From positions 267,343 through 331,342 of the forward strand of contig NZ_AUQY01000005.1 of the NCBI RefSeq assembly GCF_000468535.1: a stretch of DNA of 64,000 nt, in the 5' to 3' direction. This DNA is from Peptoniphilus mikwangii (GTDB lineage: Bacteria; Bacillota; Clostridia; Tissierellales; Peptoniphilaceae). The notes below the pieces were generated by a model. The model was given only the letters and a program-made list of their open reading frames with translations. It was not told the origin of the DNA and did no database searches. Shown here in pieces: positions 1-10,315 of this stretch; the stretch's first letter is position 1, and every line of letters starts with the position of its first letter. The translations under genes and the position numbers were made by a program.

Positions 1-1112
<1,112 letters not shown>

Positions 1113-1239
1113 AATTTGTATCCTTAGCTTTCAGTTTCTTTCACTGACTTTTTCCGCTAAGCTTTTTTGCTTTGCTTGTGTTTCTTTCTCTTACACTATT
1201 TAATTATCAAGGTTTGCTATTCATTTGAACAGCTTATTC

Positions 1240-1268
1240 ATTATATAATTTCATTTTAAAGATGTCAA
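1240..1268 (-). promoter_or_regulatory. rRNA promoter, proximal
   Basis: On the minus strand a perfect -35 TTGACA (1268-1263) and perfect -10 TATAAT (1245-1240) are separated by 17 bp, about 130 bp upstream of the mature 16S 5' end. This is a consensus housekeeping-sigma promoter. Confidence 0.85.
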
Positions 1269-1331
1269 GATGTTTTTTTTATTTTTCTTTATTTCTTTTA
1301 TGAAATTTTCTGTTCAAGCGATAGCTTTTTT

Positions 1332-1360
1332 ATTCTATTAGTTTTATTCTTTTTTGTCAA
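1332..1360 (-). promoter_or_regulatory. rRNA promoter, distal (tandem)
   Basis: A second minus-strand promoter has -35 TTGACA (1360-1355) and -10 TAGAAT (1337-1332) with a 17 bp spacer, 92 bp upstream of the proximal one. Tandem P1/P2 promoters are typical of rrn operons. The rest of 1113-1403 is AT-rich leader with no gene seen. Confidence 0.75.
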
Positions 1361-1403
1361 TAGTTTTTTTATATCTTTTCTAATATTTTTTAATTATTTC
1401 AAT

Positions 1404-2471
1404 TTATTCACAAAATACTTTGTATTCTCCATATCCTTTTTCGTCCATTTCTTCATATGGAACAAATTCAAGTGAAGCTCCATTTATGCAATATCTCAAT
1501 CCGCCACTTTCTTTAGGACCGTCATCAAATACATGCCCTAAATGTGAATTTGAGTTTTTACTTCTAACCTCTGTCCTTATCATTCCATGACTTGTATCTT
1601 TGTTTTCTTTTAATTTATCTGTAACAATCGGCTTTGAAAAGCTTGGCCATCCGCACCCTGCATCAAATTTGTCCTTAGATGCAAATAGTGGTTCTTTTGA
1701 TACTTTATCCACATATATTCCTTTTCTGTATTCATCGTTAAGCTTACTTGTATGTGGTCTTTCTGTTCCCGCATTTACTATTACATCATAATCTTCTTCG
1801 CTTAATTTAGTCTTTAATTCTTCCTTTGACGGTATTGGATAGTCTTCATCCATTAACGGCTCCGATGCCATTTTTAGATTTATGTGACAATATCCTGAAG
1901 GGTTATTCTTCAAATAATCTTGATGATAATCTTCGGCTAGTACAAAATTTTTAAGCTCTTGCACTTCTACTGCAAGCTCACCTTGTTTTTCTTCTTCATA
2001 CTTCATTATTTTATCAATTATCTTTTTATCATTTTCATCTGTATAATATATTCCTGTTCTGTATTGTCTTCCAATATCATTTCCCTGTTTGTTTATAGAT
2101 TTAGGATCAATTATTCTAAAATAGTGTAATAAAATTTCTTCTAAAGAGATTTTGGATATATCATAATCAATTTTTACTGTTTCTGCATGATCTGAATTTT
2201 TTAGATTGTTATATGTTGTGGAATTACTGTTTCCATTTGCATATCCTGTATCGGTAGAATTAATTCCATTTATTTTTTGAAAATATCCTTCCACTCCCCA
2301 AAAACATCCTCCGGCGAGATATATTGTCTTTTCATTTTCCTTGTTTACCATTTTTACGTCCCCTCCTAATTCTCTCTCAAAGTCGTTATCATTAATTTTA
2401 TTTTTTTCCAATGTAGTTATTATTACTACTGATAACAGCATGATTCCTGCCAAAATTAGATTTTTTTTCAT
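1404..2471 (-). CDS. msrAB: Bifunctional peptide methionine sulfoxide reductase MsrA/MsrB, membrane-anchored
   Basis: Reduces methionine S- and R-sulfoxides in proteins. The 355-residue product has an N-terminal hydrophobic segment (residues about 4-20) that looks like a signal anchor, suggesting an extracytoplasmic enzyme. The MsrA domain follows with GGCFWG (catalytic Cys56), then an MsrB domain with GCGWPSFSKP, LGHVFDDGP and RYCINGASLEF (catalytic Cys328). I see no CxxC zinc pairs in the MsrB part. The start ATG has GGAGATGAT upstream. Surface MsrAB fusions are known in oral and mucosal Gram-positives as defence against oxidants. No clear terminator separates its 3' end from the rRNA promoters. 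Confidence 0.93.
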   Translation of the reverse strand: MKKNLILAGIMLLSVVIITTLEKNKINDNDFERELGGDVKMVNKENEKTIYLAGGCFWGVEGYFQKINGINSTDTGYANGNSNSTTYNNLKNSDHAETVKIDYDISKISLEEILLHYFRIIDPKSINKQGNDIGRQYRTGIYYTDENDKKIIDKIMKYEEEKQGELAVEVQELKNFVLAEDYHQDYLKNNPSGYCHINLKMASEPLMDEDYPIPSKEELKTKLSEEDYDVIVNAGTERPHTSKLNDEYRKGIYVDKVSKEPLFASKDKFDAGCGWPSFSKPIVTDKLKENKDTSHGMIRTEVRSKNSNSHLGHVFDDGPKESGGLRYCINGASLEFVPYEEMDEKGYGEYKVFCE

Positions 2472-2592
2472 ATTATCATCTCCATTTATTTTTATATACC
2501 AAATTTTTTAAAATTATAACTTACTTTTTTAAATCTTTGATTTTTATTTGATTTTTATCGATAATTTTCTTCTATATTTTATTTTCATAAAA

Positions 2593-2619
2593 AATAACCG
2601 GTCAATATGACCGGTTATT
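2593..2619 (-). terminator. Rho-independent terminator
   Basis: A perfect 12-bp stem (AATAACCGGTCA / TGACCGGTTATT) with a 3-base loop; the minus-strand product continues into TTTTATG. It overlaps the stop of the small membrane protein gene and ends that operon. Confidence 0.85.
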
Positions 2620-2884
2620 ATATAATGCCTCTGATTTTAAAAAGTATAAAAAGAACAATTAAAAGTAAATATAACTTTATTAAATTTCCCGCAGTTTTTT
2701 TATTATCCAATCTTGCATATAATACACTAACTACTGCTACCACAGCAATTACAAAGTATTCTATATTTCTAACAAGCATTTTATATTCTCCAAGCTTAAT
2801 TATTGATTCATTATATATCAGCTGTAACAGAGATACTAAAACTACAAGCATTATAAAAATTTTTTGTAATTGTTCCTTTTTCAT
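2618..2884 (-). CDS. Small membrane protein, unknown function
   Basis: 88 residues with three hydrophobic segments (about 9-24, 41-58, 68-84) and a Lys-rich N terminus. A good ribosome site (GGAG, 6 bases from ATG) and position 17 bp after the aminotransferase gene, followed by a strong terminator, support a real gene at the end of an operon. I recognise no family. Confidence 0.75.
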   Translation of the reverse strand: MKKEQLQKIFIMLVVLVSLLQLIYNESIIKLGEYKMLVRNIEYFVIAVVAVVSVLYARLDNKKTAGNLIKLYLLLIVLFILFKIRGII

Positions 2885-2900
2885 CGACTTCTCCTAACTG

Positions 2901-4103
2901 TTACAAATTTTTTAATTTTTTGTATTTTTCAAGCCCTAATCCAAGAATTTTTATTGCTTTTTTAAGGTCTTCTACATTTAATACAAATGCAAGTCTTGCT
3001 TGATTTCTTCCAACTTCTGAATTGTGATAAAATCCAAAACCCGGTGCTATCATAACTGTTTCTCCGTCTACATCAAAATCTGTCAACATCCATTTTGCAA
3101 AATCCTCTGCATCCTCAATAGGAAGTTGCGGCATAATGTAAAATGCTCCTTCAGGTTTATAAATTTTTACACCATCTATTTTGCTAAGCTCATTGTAAAT
3201 ACAATCTCTTCTTCTTTGATATTCTTCATTTACTTCCTTAAAATATTCTTCACTTACATCATAGAGCTGAGTTGCGCCTATTTGTTCAACTGTTGCAACT
3301 GCAAGTCTTGCTGTAGCAAGCTTTACAAAAGAAGCCATAAGTTCTTTATTTTTACAAGCTATTGAACCTATTCTTGCACCACAAGCTCCAAATCTTTTAG
3401 ATATTGAATCTAAAAGTATCAATCTGTCTTCTATTCCTTCTATTTCTGCAAATGATTTAAATTTTGCTCCGTCAAATACAAATTCTCTATATACTTCATC
3501 TGCAATTATATATAAATCTTCTTCAACTGCAACTCTAACCAATCTTCTAATTTCATCTTCCGTATAAACCGCTCCTGTAGGATTTGACGGATTTGAAATT
3601 AATATTGCCGCCGTTTGTTCTGTAACAGAAGCCTTTATAGTTTCGTAGTCCGGAAGTCTATATCCGTCTTCTACTGTTGTATCAAATGTTTGTGGCTTTA
3701 TCCCGCACTCTCTGAAAATTGTATAATAATTTGAATAGAACGGATTACAAGTTAAAATTCTCTCTCCTATTTCTGAAACTGCAATTATAGCAAATAATAA
3801 TGCCTCACTTGCACCTGCTGTTATAATTATCTCCTTGTCAGAATCAAAATCTATTCCCTTATTTTTATAGTATTTAGCAGTTTGCTCCCTAAGTTCTTTA
3901 ACACCTATAGAAGGTGCATAACTCAAAGTTTTCATATCTAAATTTTTAATTGCATAAAAAAATTCTTCCGGAGTTTTCGTATCCGGAGCTCCTATATTTA
4001 AATGATATACTTTTTTACCCTTAGCCTTAGCTTCATCAGCATACGGTGTTAATTTTCTTATTGCAGAATAGGGTATTTCCTGCACTCTTTGTGAAATATT
4101 CAT
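2901..4103 (-). CDS. PLP-dependent aminotransferase, class I/II (AspC-like)
   Basis: A fold-type I aminotransferase acting on an amino acid and a 2-oxoacid in the cytoplasm. Family marks: NIGAPDTKTP near the N terminus, the substrate-arginine/aspartate region SNPSNPTGAVYT, IIADEVYREF, and the PLP-lysine motif SISKRFGACGARIGS. Start: ATG at 4112 sits directly against AAGGG, whereas ATG at 4103 is 9 bases from it, so 4103 (400 aa) is preferred. Substrate cannot be fixed from sequence; aspartate, aromatic or branched-chain substrates are all possible. Follows the DnaI-like gene by 12 bp, so probably co-transcribed. Confidence 0.9.
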   Translation of the reverse strand: MNISQRVQEIPYSAIRKLTPYADEAKAKGKKVYHLNIGAPDTKTPEEFFYAIKNLDMKTLSYAPSIGVKELREQTAKYYKNKGIDFDSDKEIIITAGASEALLFAIIAVSEIGERILTCNPFYSNYYTIFRECGIKPQTFDTTVEDGYRLPDYETIKASVTEQTAAILISNPSNPTGAVYTEDEIRRLVRVAVEEDLYIIADEVYREFVFDGAKFKSFAEIEGIEDRLILLDSISKRFGACGARIGSIACKNKELMASFVKLATARLAVATVEQIGATQLYDVSEEYFKEVNEEYQRRRDCIYNELSKIDGVKIYKPEGAFYIMPQLPIEDAEDFAKWMLTDFDVDGETVMIAPGFGFYHNSEVGRNQARLAFVLNVEDLKKAIKILGLGLEKYKKLKNL

Positions 4104-4115
4104 ATTCTTCATCCC

Positions 4116-5090
4116 TTATAAATTAATTTTTAATCTTAAATCTTCGCCAAAAAATTTTAAAGGCTTAAATTTATAAAATACTCTTGAAAAAACCCTATCT
4201 GTATATGTGTTTGAAAGTTCTTTCAAAGACAAATTTGTAGAAATTAATGTTTTCTTCCCGCTTATCATTCTGGCATTGACTATATTAAAAATTTCAGATG
4301 CCGAAAATGAGTTTACCATTTCAATTCCCAAATCATCAATTATTAACAGTTCACTATCAAACAACATATCATATTTCATAGAATTTAATTCATTTCTTCT
4401 AAACTTTCTATCTTCTATTACATCTAACATATTAAAAGCAGTTTGATAAATTACATTTACATTTCTATCTAAAAGATACTTAGCTATGCAATTTAACATA
4501 AAGGTCTTTCCCTGACCTGTTGCTCCGTAAAAAAGCATATTGTAATCATTTTTTTCTTTGAATGTTTTTAAAAATTCCATTGAACATTTATAAATCATCC
4601 TCATATTTTCTCTTGGAGAAATTCCCTCTTCCTCATATATCTCATCCGAAAAAATATTTAAGTCAAATGTATCAAAATTTTCTTTTCTGAGCATATAGGA
4701 AATATTGCTTATATTATATAAATCATTACTTAGCCTTGCTTTTAGACAGTTACATCTGATCCCGCCCTGAAGATATCCTGTATCTTTACACTCCTCACAG
4801 CTATAATGTAAATCTAAATAATCTGCCTCGTATCCATTTTTTAATAAAAATCTTTCCTTTTCGCCCCGAAGGGCATATATATCCTCATTAATTTTTTCAA
4901 GTTCATCAACCGAAGGATTTTTTATTTGCCTTTTAGTCGCCTCAATGCTCAAATTTACAATACACTCATCAATTTTTTTAATTTCGGGGATTTTTAAATA
5001 AACTTCTTCTTTGCGAAGATTAAGAGCTTTTTGATTCTCATCCCTTTTAATTTCATACTCTCTTTCAATTTTTCTAAAAATTTCCCTCAT
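4116..5090 (-). CDS. DnaI/DnaC-like helicase loader ATPase
   Basis: An AAA+ ATPase predicted to load the replicative helicase during primosome assembly. An N-terminal helical region of about 90 residues is followed by a Cys cluster (CEEC ... CNC) that probably binds zinc, as in DnaI. The AAA+ core has Walker A GATGQGKT, Walker B LLIIDDLG and a sensor-type STN motif. The ATG at 5090 is preferred over the GTG at 5099 because AAGGTGAT is correctly spaced from it. It overlaps or abuts the upstream DnaD-like gene, and this pairing of DnaD-like and DnaI-like genes supports the primosome role. Confidence 0.88.
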   Translation of the reverse strand: MREIFRKIEREYEIKRDENQKALNLRKEEVYLKIPEIKKIDECIVNLSIEATKRQIKNPSVDELEKINEDIYALRGEKERFLLKNGYEADYLDLHYSCEECKDTGYLQGGIRCNCLKARLSNDLYNISNISYMLRKENFDTFDLNIFSDEIYEEEGISPRENMRMIYKCSMEFLKTFKEKNDYNMLFYGATGQGKTFMLNCIAKYLLDRNVNVIYQTAFNMLDVIEDRKFRRNELNSMKYDMLFDSELLIIDDLGIEMVNSFSASEIFNIVNARMISGKKTLISTNLSLKELSNTYTDRVFSRVFYKFKPLKFFGEDLRLKINL

Positions 5091-5095
5091 AAATA

Positions 5096-6100
5096 TCACC
5101 TTAGACTTTTATAATAAGCCTGTCTTTTTTTCCTTGCAAGTTCTTCCAAATCATCTTCTGATAATTTATCGGTAAGCTGTTTGAAATTATGAAACTTAGT
5201 TTTTTTAACTTTAGTTTCTCTTTTATCCAAACTCTTAATTTGATCCGGACTTGTTATTCCTTTTTCTACCCAATTCAATAAAATTCTGTTTACATATCCT
5301 AAATTCGGATTATTTGTATTTATGCACTTTTCACATGCAGCCATTACAAGCTCCATACTTATATTATACTTCTCAAACCAACTGTTTACCGTCTCAAAAT
5401 CTACAGCATTATAAGATTTATTTGACAACCCTATTTTATCTTTTATTTTTATAAGCCTATAATATCTCTCATCATGTTCTCTATAGCTATTTTCTATATC
5501 TTCAACTGTTCTAATGTTATTCTTAGACCAATTTCTCACAATTGCTTCAACATATTGAATACTATCTTTCTTTTTTACTTCCGTAGCATACCAAAATGCT
5601 TCTTCAATAATTTCAACAGGCATATTATATACATCTCTCCACGATGCAATATCTTGCTTTTGTGCTATTGAAAGTCTGCCTCTCATAAAATAGTCCGCAC
5701 TTGAAAGTAAACCCGCTATTTTTTTATCATCTAATATTGAATTTTGATCTACTTTTTCTTCAGCATTAGAAACTGTATATATATTTTCAACATACAATTC
5801 CTTTAAACTCAAAAAAACTATATCAAAACTTCCATCTTCTTGCAGTTCTTTCTTTATTATTCCAACCTTCTCCCAGTAATCCCATGCTCTTAAAACATCA
5901 GATTCTATCAATCCTAGGATGTCTGCAACTGTATGAAAGTCAAAATTTTTAAGTCCTCCGGACTCTCTTGCAAGTTTATAACCTATCAGATAAACCTTTA
6001 CAAAATTTCCGTCCGCTGCAGGCATATAATCATTTATAAAAATATTTTCAACAGGAGTATCTCCCATATCCATACTTAATTTTTTTAATTTGAAATACAT
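5096..6100 (-). CDS. DnaD-domain replication protein (DnaD/DnaB-like)
   Basis: 334 residues. The N-terminal part (1-110) reads as a DnaD-type winged-helix domain (AADGNFVKVYLIGYKLA, WDYWEKVGII). The C-terminal part carries two DnaD-like helical blocks; the second ends NPNLGYVNRILLNWVEKGI, a recognisable DnaD signature, followed by a basic tail. Such proteins bind DNA at the origin or restart sites and recruit the helicase loader encoded next (the downstream gene overlaps by a few bases). The start has GAGGTGGTAAA upstream and overlaps the GNAT gene by 16 bp. Confidence 0.88.
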   Translation of the reverse strand: MYFKLKKLSMDMGDTPVENIFINDYMPAADGNFVKVYLIGYKLARESGGLKNFDFHTVADILGLIESDVLRAWDYWEKVGIIKKELQEDGSFDIVFLSLKELYVENIYTVSNAEEKVDQNSILDDKKIAGLLSSADYFMRGRLSIAQKQDIASWRDVYNMPVEIIEEAFWYATEVKKKDSIQYVEAIVRNWSKNNIRTVEDIENSYREHDERYYRLIKIKDKIGLSNKSYNAVDFETVNSWFEKYNISMELVMAACEKCINTNNPNLGYVNRILLNWVEKGITSPDQIKSLDKRETKVKKTKFHNFKQLTDKLSEDDLEELARKKRQAYYKSLR

Positions 6101-6684
6101 TTTACCACCTCATTGAAAGTATTTCTATCTAAAATCATCTTATCTGCATAAAAAAATAATTTCCCGAAAAAACTCAAAAAATATTTTTTAAACTTTGTAT
6201 ATTCCACATCACTAAAATCTATATCTCCATTTGGATAAAAATAAATTGTTGAAGAATATTTTCTAAATCCCATTTTTTTATATAATCTCTTTGCTCTGTC
6301 ATTGTACCCCGCAACAGATAAATATATCTTCGAAAAATTCATCTCATTAAAATAGTAACTTAACATTCTCAAAAGTATTTCCGTTCCATATCCACATGAT
6401 ACCTTATCCGGATTTAATACAATTCCAAGGACTGCCGTCTTAAAAAATTTATTTATTCTCTTAAAACTCAAATATCCTATAGGTTCTCCTTCTTCAAATA
6501 TTGTAAAATATAAAACTCTTCGTCCGTGAGTTTTCCACGAAAACCAATCTTCTATATCTTTTTTAGAGTCCTCATAGAAATTATAATCATCATATAGAGA
6601 AATACTATGCTTTCCCCAATTTTTAAATTTATATACATCTTCAAGCTTCATTTTATCAAAATATAGTTTATCGCTATAAATCAT
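6085..6684 (-). CDS. GNAT family N-acetyltransferase
   Basis: 199 residues of RimJ/RimL-like GNAT type: an N-terminal LEDVYKFKNW segment, a central strand-rich GYLSFKRIN region, the acetyl-CoA loop region CGYGTEILLRMLSYYF and the C-terminal NDRAKRLYKKMGFRKY motif. It probably acetylates a small molecule or a protein N terminus; the substrate is unknown. Its 3' end overlaps the DnaD-like gene, so it belongs to the same transcription unit, but no functional link is evident. Confidence 0.88.
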   Translation of the reverse strand: MIYSDKLYFDKMKLEDVYKFKNWGKHSISLYDDYNFYEDSKKDIEDWFSWKTHGRRVLYFTIFEEGEPIGYLSFKRINKFFKTAVLGIVLNPDKVSCGYGTEILLRMLSYYFNEMNFSKIYLSVAGYNDRAKRLYKKMGFRKYSSTIYFYPNGDIDFSDVEYTKFKKYFLSFFGKLFFYADKMILDRNTFNEVVKCISN

Positions 6685-6747
6685 AATATATCCGCCTTTT
6701 TATAATACTATACTCTATTTTATTATAATGCAATGCTTTTTAATACT

Positions 6748-8106
6748 TTATTTATTAAACCTTTCCTGCGGATTCCACTTTCCAAAAAAATAATATAATC
6801 CATTTAAAATACATGTAACTATCCACGAGATAGGATAAGATAGATAAATTATTTCTATATTATTCCAAGTTCCAAGAGCAACATATATCCAAACCATTCT
6901 AAGCCCGCACATTGAAACTATTGAAATTGCCATCGGAACTATTGCTTTCCCCGCTCCTCTTACAAAACCGCCGAATACTTCACTTATTCCAAATATAAAA
7001 CATGTACTTGCAATATAATACAGACATTCTGAACCATAGTTTATAACTTCAGGATCACTGTTAAATACAGAAATTAAAATTTTTGCAAAAATTATGCTTA
7101 TTGCAGATAAAAATAATGCAGTTCCGACCATGAGCAACATTGCAGTTTTTATTCCTTTTTTTATTCTGTCAAATCTGCCAGCTCCAAAATTTTGTCCTGC
7201 AAATGTTGTTGCGGATAAAGACACAGCTTGAAGTGCCATAAATATGAATCCGTCTATTCTACTTTCTGCAGAAATTCCGGCTATTGCATTTGCTCCAAAT
7301 GTATTAATCTTTGATTGTATCAAAACATTTGAAAGGGAAATTACACTTGATTGCACACCTATCGGAATTCCTATTTTTAAAATTTTTCCAATAGTATCTC
7401 TATAAAATTTGACATATTTAGGATTTAATTTAAAAATTCTATCAGAAACCATAAGGTTATAAGTAACCAAAATCGCAGATACAACTTGAGAAATAAAAGT
7501 TGCCCAACCCGCTCCGACTACTGATAACTTAAAATAAACTACAAATACTACATCTAAAATTATATTTACTATCGCACTTATGCATAAAAAATTAAAAGGT
7601 CTTCTTGAATCTCCGGTAGATCTTAAAATTCCCGCTCCCATATTGTAAATTAACAGGGGTGTAACTCCAAGGAAAAAAATTCTCATATATCTTATTGAGT
7701 CATCCATAATTTCACGTGGCGTATTCAAATTTGAAAGAATAATAGAAGATAAAAAATATCCCGACACAGATAAAACTATTCCTCCCACTATAGCTACTGC
7801 ATAAGAAGTATGAATACAGCTGTGAAGTTTCTTCCTATTTCCCATTCCATAAAATTGAGATACTATAACAGATGCCCCTGTAGTAAGTCCTAAGAATAAT
7901 CCTATTAATAAATTTGCAACAGGACCTGTTGCACCTACAGATGCCATAGGTCCTTTACCTGCAAAATTTCCAACTATCATGAGATCTGCTGTATTGTAAA
8001 GTTGTTGCAAAAAATTTGAAAGTAAAAGCGGTATCGCAAAATAAATTATCCCCGATGCTATTGAACCTTCGGTAAAATTCACATTCCCATCTATTTTTAA
8101 TTTCAT
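6748..8106 (-). CDS. MATE family efflux transporter
   Basis: A multidrug/Na+ or H+ antiporter of the MATE/DinF type with about 12 hydrophobic segments over 452 residues. Recognisable parts are FAIPLLLSNFLQQLYNTAD, the GATGPVANL and GASVIVSQFYG segments in the first half, and matching AQNFGAGRFDRIKKG in the second half. The ATG at 8106 overlaps the nnrE stop as ATGA; the apparent extension to 8148 would overlap nnrE by 46 bp and lacks family similarity, so it is rejected. Confidence 0.93.
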   Translation of the reverse strand: MKLKIDGNVNFTEGSIASGIIYFAIPLLLSNFLQQLYNTADLMIVGNFAGKGPMASVGATGPVANLLIGLFLGLTTGASVIVSQFYGMGNRKKLHSCIHTSYAVAIVGGIVLSVSGYFLSSIILSNLNTPREIMDDSIRYMRIFFLGVTPLLIYNMGAGILRSTGDSRRPFNFLCISAIVNIILDVVFVVYFKLSVVGAGWATFISQVVSAILVTYNLMVSDRIFKLNPKYVKFYRDTIGKILKIGIPIGVQSSVISLSNVLIQSKINTFGANAIAGISAESRIDGFIFMALQAVSLSATTFAGQNFGAGRFDRIKKGIKTAMLLMVGTALFLSAISIIFAKILISVFNSDPEVINYGSECLYYIASTCFIFGISEVFGGFVRGAGKAIVPMAISIVSMCGLRMVWIYVALGTWNNIEIIYLSYPISWIVTCILNGLYYFFGKWNPQERFNK

Positions 8107-8723
8107 ATCGCAGGTATTCCTATATATACAGTTGAAATTTTTCCGCAAATTTCATTATTGACCATACCATCTTTTACATCATGTATAGTTATCGTTTCAT
8201 TTGCCATAACCACACTGCCTAAAATATTCCCCGTATCAGCATCAAGTCCTGACGGTATATCTATTGAACAAGTGTAATTGGAATGGGCGTTGATATTATC
8301 TATAACCTTCTCATAAATCCCGTCTACATTTCTTGTAAGACCCGTTCCGAAAATAGCATCTACGCAAACTTCATTTACTTCAAGTGAATTAACCAACAAA
8401 TCCAAATCATTTTCATTTTCTATAAAAAATATATTTTCAGTAAGATTTTTAAGCATTTCCAAATTTTTAATTAAATCATCACTTTTCGGATCTTTCACTA
8501 TAAATACATCAACATCTTTTTTATTAATTAGAAGATGTCTTGCCAAAGCAACTCCATCGCCGCCATTATTTCCGCCTCCGCATACAATAGTATATGAGTC
8601 GTAAATATTTATTTGATGAAAAATAGCAACTGCCGCATTTTCCATCAACAATAACGACGGTATTTTATACTTGGAAGTAGCCTCCTTATCAAGTTTAATC
8701 ATTTCATTTCTTGAAATACTCAT
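8103..8723 (-). CDS. nnrE: NAD(P)H-hydrate epimerase (YjeF_N domain)
   Basis: Epimerises damaged R/S NAD(P)H hydrate so that the dehydratase can repair it. 206 residues corresponding to the YjeF N-terminal domain only: MIKLDKEA, the phosphate loop VCGGGNNGGDGVALARHL, the catalytic-Asp region DAIFGTGLTR and SIDIPSGLDADTG. No NnrD (dehydratase) domain is fused and none is seen nearby. The start has GAGGTGTTGTT upstream. First gene of the leftward run; translationally coupled to the MATE gene. Confidence 0.92.
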   Translation of the reverse strand: MSISRNEMIKLDKEATSKYKIPSLLLMENAAVAIFHQINIYDSYTIVCGGGNNGGDGVALARHLLINKKDVDVFIVKDPKSDDLIKNLEMLKNLTENIFFIENENDLDLLVNSLEVNEVCVDAIFGTGLTRNVDGIYEKVIDNINAHSNYTCSIDIPSGLDADTGNILGSVVMANETITIHDVKDGMVNNEICGKISTVYIGIPAI

Positions 8724-8844
8724 AACAACACCTCACTTTTTTTAATTATATCACATTTGAATGTTAATTCTTGCTTATTCTCAACAAAAAGTTAATCTTT
8801 TTACAAGTATTGATTTTTATCTATGTACTCATTAAACTATTATT

Positions 8845-8936
8845 AAGGAGGTAAAATAACTCAATGAATTTGCAACAGCAATGACATTATATTTAAAAAA
8901 GTTTTAAATTAATTTATCATAAAGATAGATTAATTT
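8845..8936 (+). other. Possible short leader transcript: Shine-Dalgarno, six-codon ORF and hairpin with U-run
   Basis: A strong Shine-Dalgarno (AAGGAGGT, 8845-8852) precedes a six-codon ORF (8864-8884, MNLQQQ). It is followed by a 13-bp hairpin with one G-U pair (8906-8918 with 8924-8936) that runs into TTTTTCC. This sits about 60 bp upstream of the lipoprotein gene. It could be an attenuator or the relic of a lost gene. The remaining part of 8724-8996 shows nothing else. Confidence 0.35.
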
Positions 8937-8996
8937 TTCCGGAATTAAAAATATTAATTACCGAAATTAAAAATAATTTTAATATGGAGAATGATT

Positions 8997-10061
8997 ATGA
9001 ATAAAACTAAATTAATTACAACACTACTATTATCCTTTACACTTTGTGCCTGCTCTTCAAACGGTGCAAGCGAAAGTTCGAATAAAGTAAACGAACCTGT
9101 AAAAGAAGAAATTCACTACTATGCACCTCTTAGCGGAATAGAAACTGAAAAAAACATTTCAAAAGAACCGGTATTTGCAGTTATGATTGATAACCATCCT
9201 GATGCAACTCCTCAATCAGGTCTTAACGATGCTGAAATAATCTATGAATTTAAAGCTGAAGGTGAATATACAAGATTTATGGCACTATTTATGAAAAACC
9301 ATGTTGATGTACTTGGTCCGGTTCGCTCTGCAAGACCATACTTTGTAGATACCGCAAAAGAATATGATGCAATTTATGCTCACTGGGGCGGTTCAGATGC
9401 AGGCTACATGGAAATTGAAACTGTCGGCTTAAAAGACTTGGATGGAATTTACTTGGAGGGCTCAACCTACTACAGAAATAAAGAAGTAAAAAAGAAACGT
9501 CCTCATGACGGTTATACAAGCTATGATTTATTATATTCGGCAGCAAAAGATTTTAATTACTTAGAAGACCTTAAAGAAGTAAAAGGCTTTAAGTTCGACA
9601 CATCAGAAAATTTAGATACTCTTAATCTACAAATGGGTGATTCTCCTGCTACAAAACTTTCATTGGATTTCTTCAAGCACTATAATATGACTTTTGAGTA
9701 TAATGAAGAAACTAAAACATATCTACCTATAAGAAATGGAAAAAATGTAATTGATGAAAGAGACGGATCAAATGTATCTGCAAAAAATATAATACTTGAA
9801 TTTGCAAAATCAAGTATTACAGGACCAAAAGACACTCTCACAATAGAACATATAGGAAGTGGAAACGGAAAACTGTTTACCCAAGGTAAAGTAATAGATA
9901 TAACTTGGGAAAAACCAAGTAAAAAAGAAAAAACAATATTTAAAACAACAAACGGAGAAGAAATAATATTAGCTCCCGGACTTACATTTATAGAAGTTCT
10001 TGATCCGACTGACAATGTTTTGATAGAACCTGTTATTCAAACTCAAGAAAGTGCATCATAA
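8997..10061 (+). CDS. DUF3048 (YerB-like) lipoprotein
   Basis: 354 residues with a lipoprotein signal peptide ending in the lipobox LCAC, so lipid-anchored on the outer face of the membrane. The body has the DUF3048 features FAVMIDNHPDATPQSGL, DAEIIYEFKAEGEYTRFMALF, GPVRSARPYFVDTAKEYDAIY and AHWGGSD. Function of the family is not established. The GGAG at 8986-8989 is 1 base from ATG 8991 but 7 bases from ATG 8997, so 8997 is the start. Gene is convergent with the giant adhesin. Confidence 0.92.
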   Translation: MNKTKLITTLLLSFTLCACSSNGASESSNKVNEPVKEEIHYYAPLSGIETEKNISKEPVFAVMIDNHPDATPQSGLNDAEIIYEFKAEGEYTRFMALFMKNHVDVLGPVRSARPYFVDTAKEYDAIYAHWGGSDAGYMEIETVGLKDLDGIYLEGSTYYRNKEVKKKRPHDGYTSYDLLYSAAKDFNYLEDLKEVKGFKFDTSENLDTLNLQMGDSPATKLSLDFFKHYNMTFEYNEETKTYLPIRNGKNVIDERDGSNVSAKNIILEFAKSSITGPKDTLTIEHIGSGNGKLFTQGKVIDITWEKPSKKEKTIFKTTNGEEIILAPGLTFIEVLDPTDNVLIEPVIQTQESAS

Positions 10062-10081
10062 TAAGAAAAAAGTATAATTAT

Positions 10082-10123
10082 AAAACACCCGAGGAATATA
10101 ACAATATAATCTTTAGGTGTTTT
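10082..10123 (+). terminator. Possible terminator after DUF3048 gene
   Basis: AAAACACC (10082-10089) pairs with GGTGTTTT (10116-10123) across a long 26-base loop. Weaker than the next hairpin, but suitably placed 20 bp after the stop. Confidence 0.45.
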
Positions 10124-10179
10124 CAATTTGACTTTTTCTATAACTTTTCAGTACCATAAAATATATTTAATTTTTAAAT

Positions 10180-10213
10180 AAAAAGATGAGATTGATTTTA
10201 ATCTCATCTTTTT
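10180..10213. terminator. Bidirectional terminator between convergent genes
   Basis: A perfect 14-bp stem AAAAAGATGAGATT / AATCTCATCTTTTT with a 6-base loop, flanked by U-runs on both strands. It separates the plus-strand lipoprotein gene from the minus-strand adhesin gene. Confidence 0.85.
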
Positions 10214-10315
10214 ACTTTATACATATTTCAACTCTGTAAAAATTAGTATATCTTTTATTATAGTCTTTACTGTTTTCTATATTGCTCCTTTGACAATTTG
10301 AGCAACTTTATAATA

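Noticed and set aside
8106-8148. N-terminal extension of the MATE gene
   Set aside because: Overlaps nnrE by 46 bp, does not resemble the family, and the ATG at 8106 gives an ATGA coupling.
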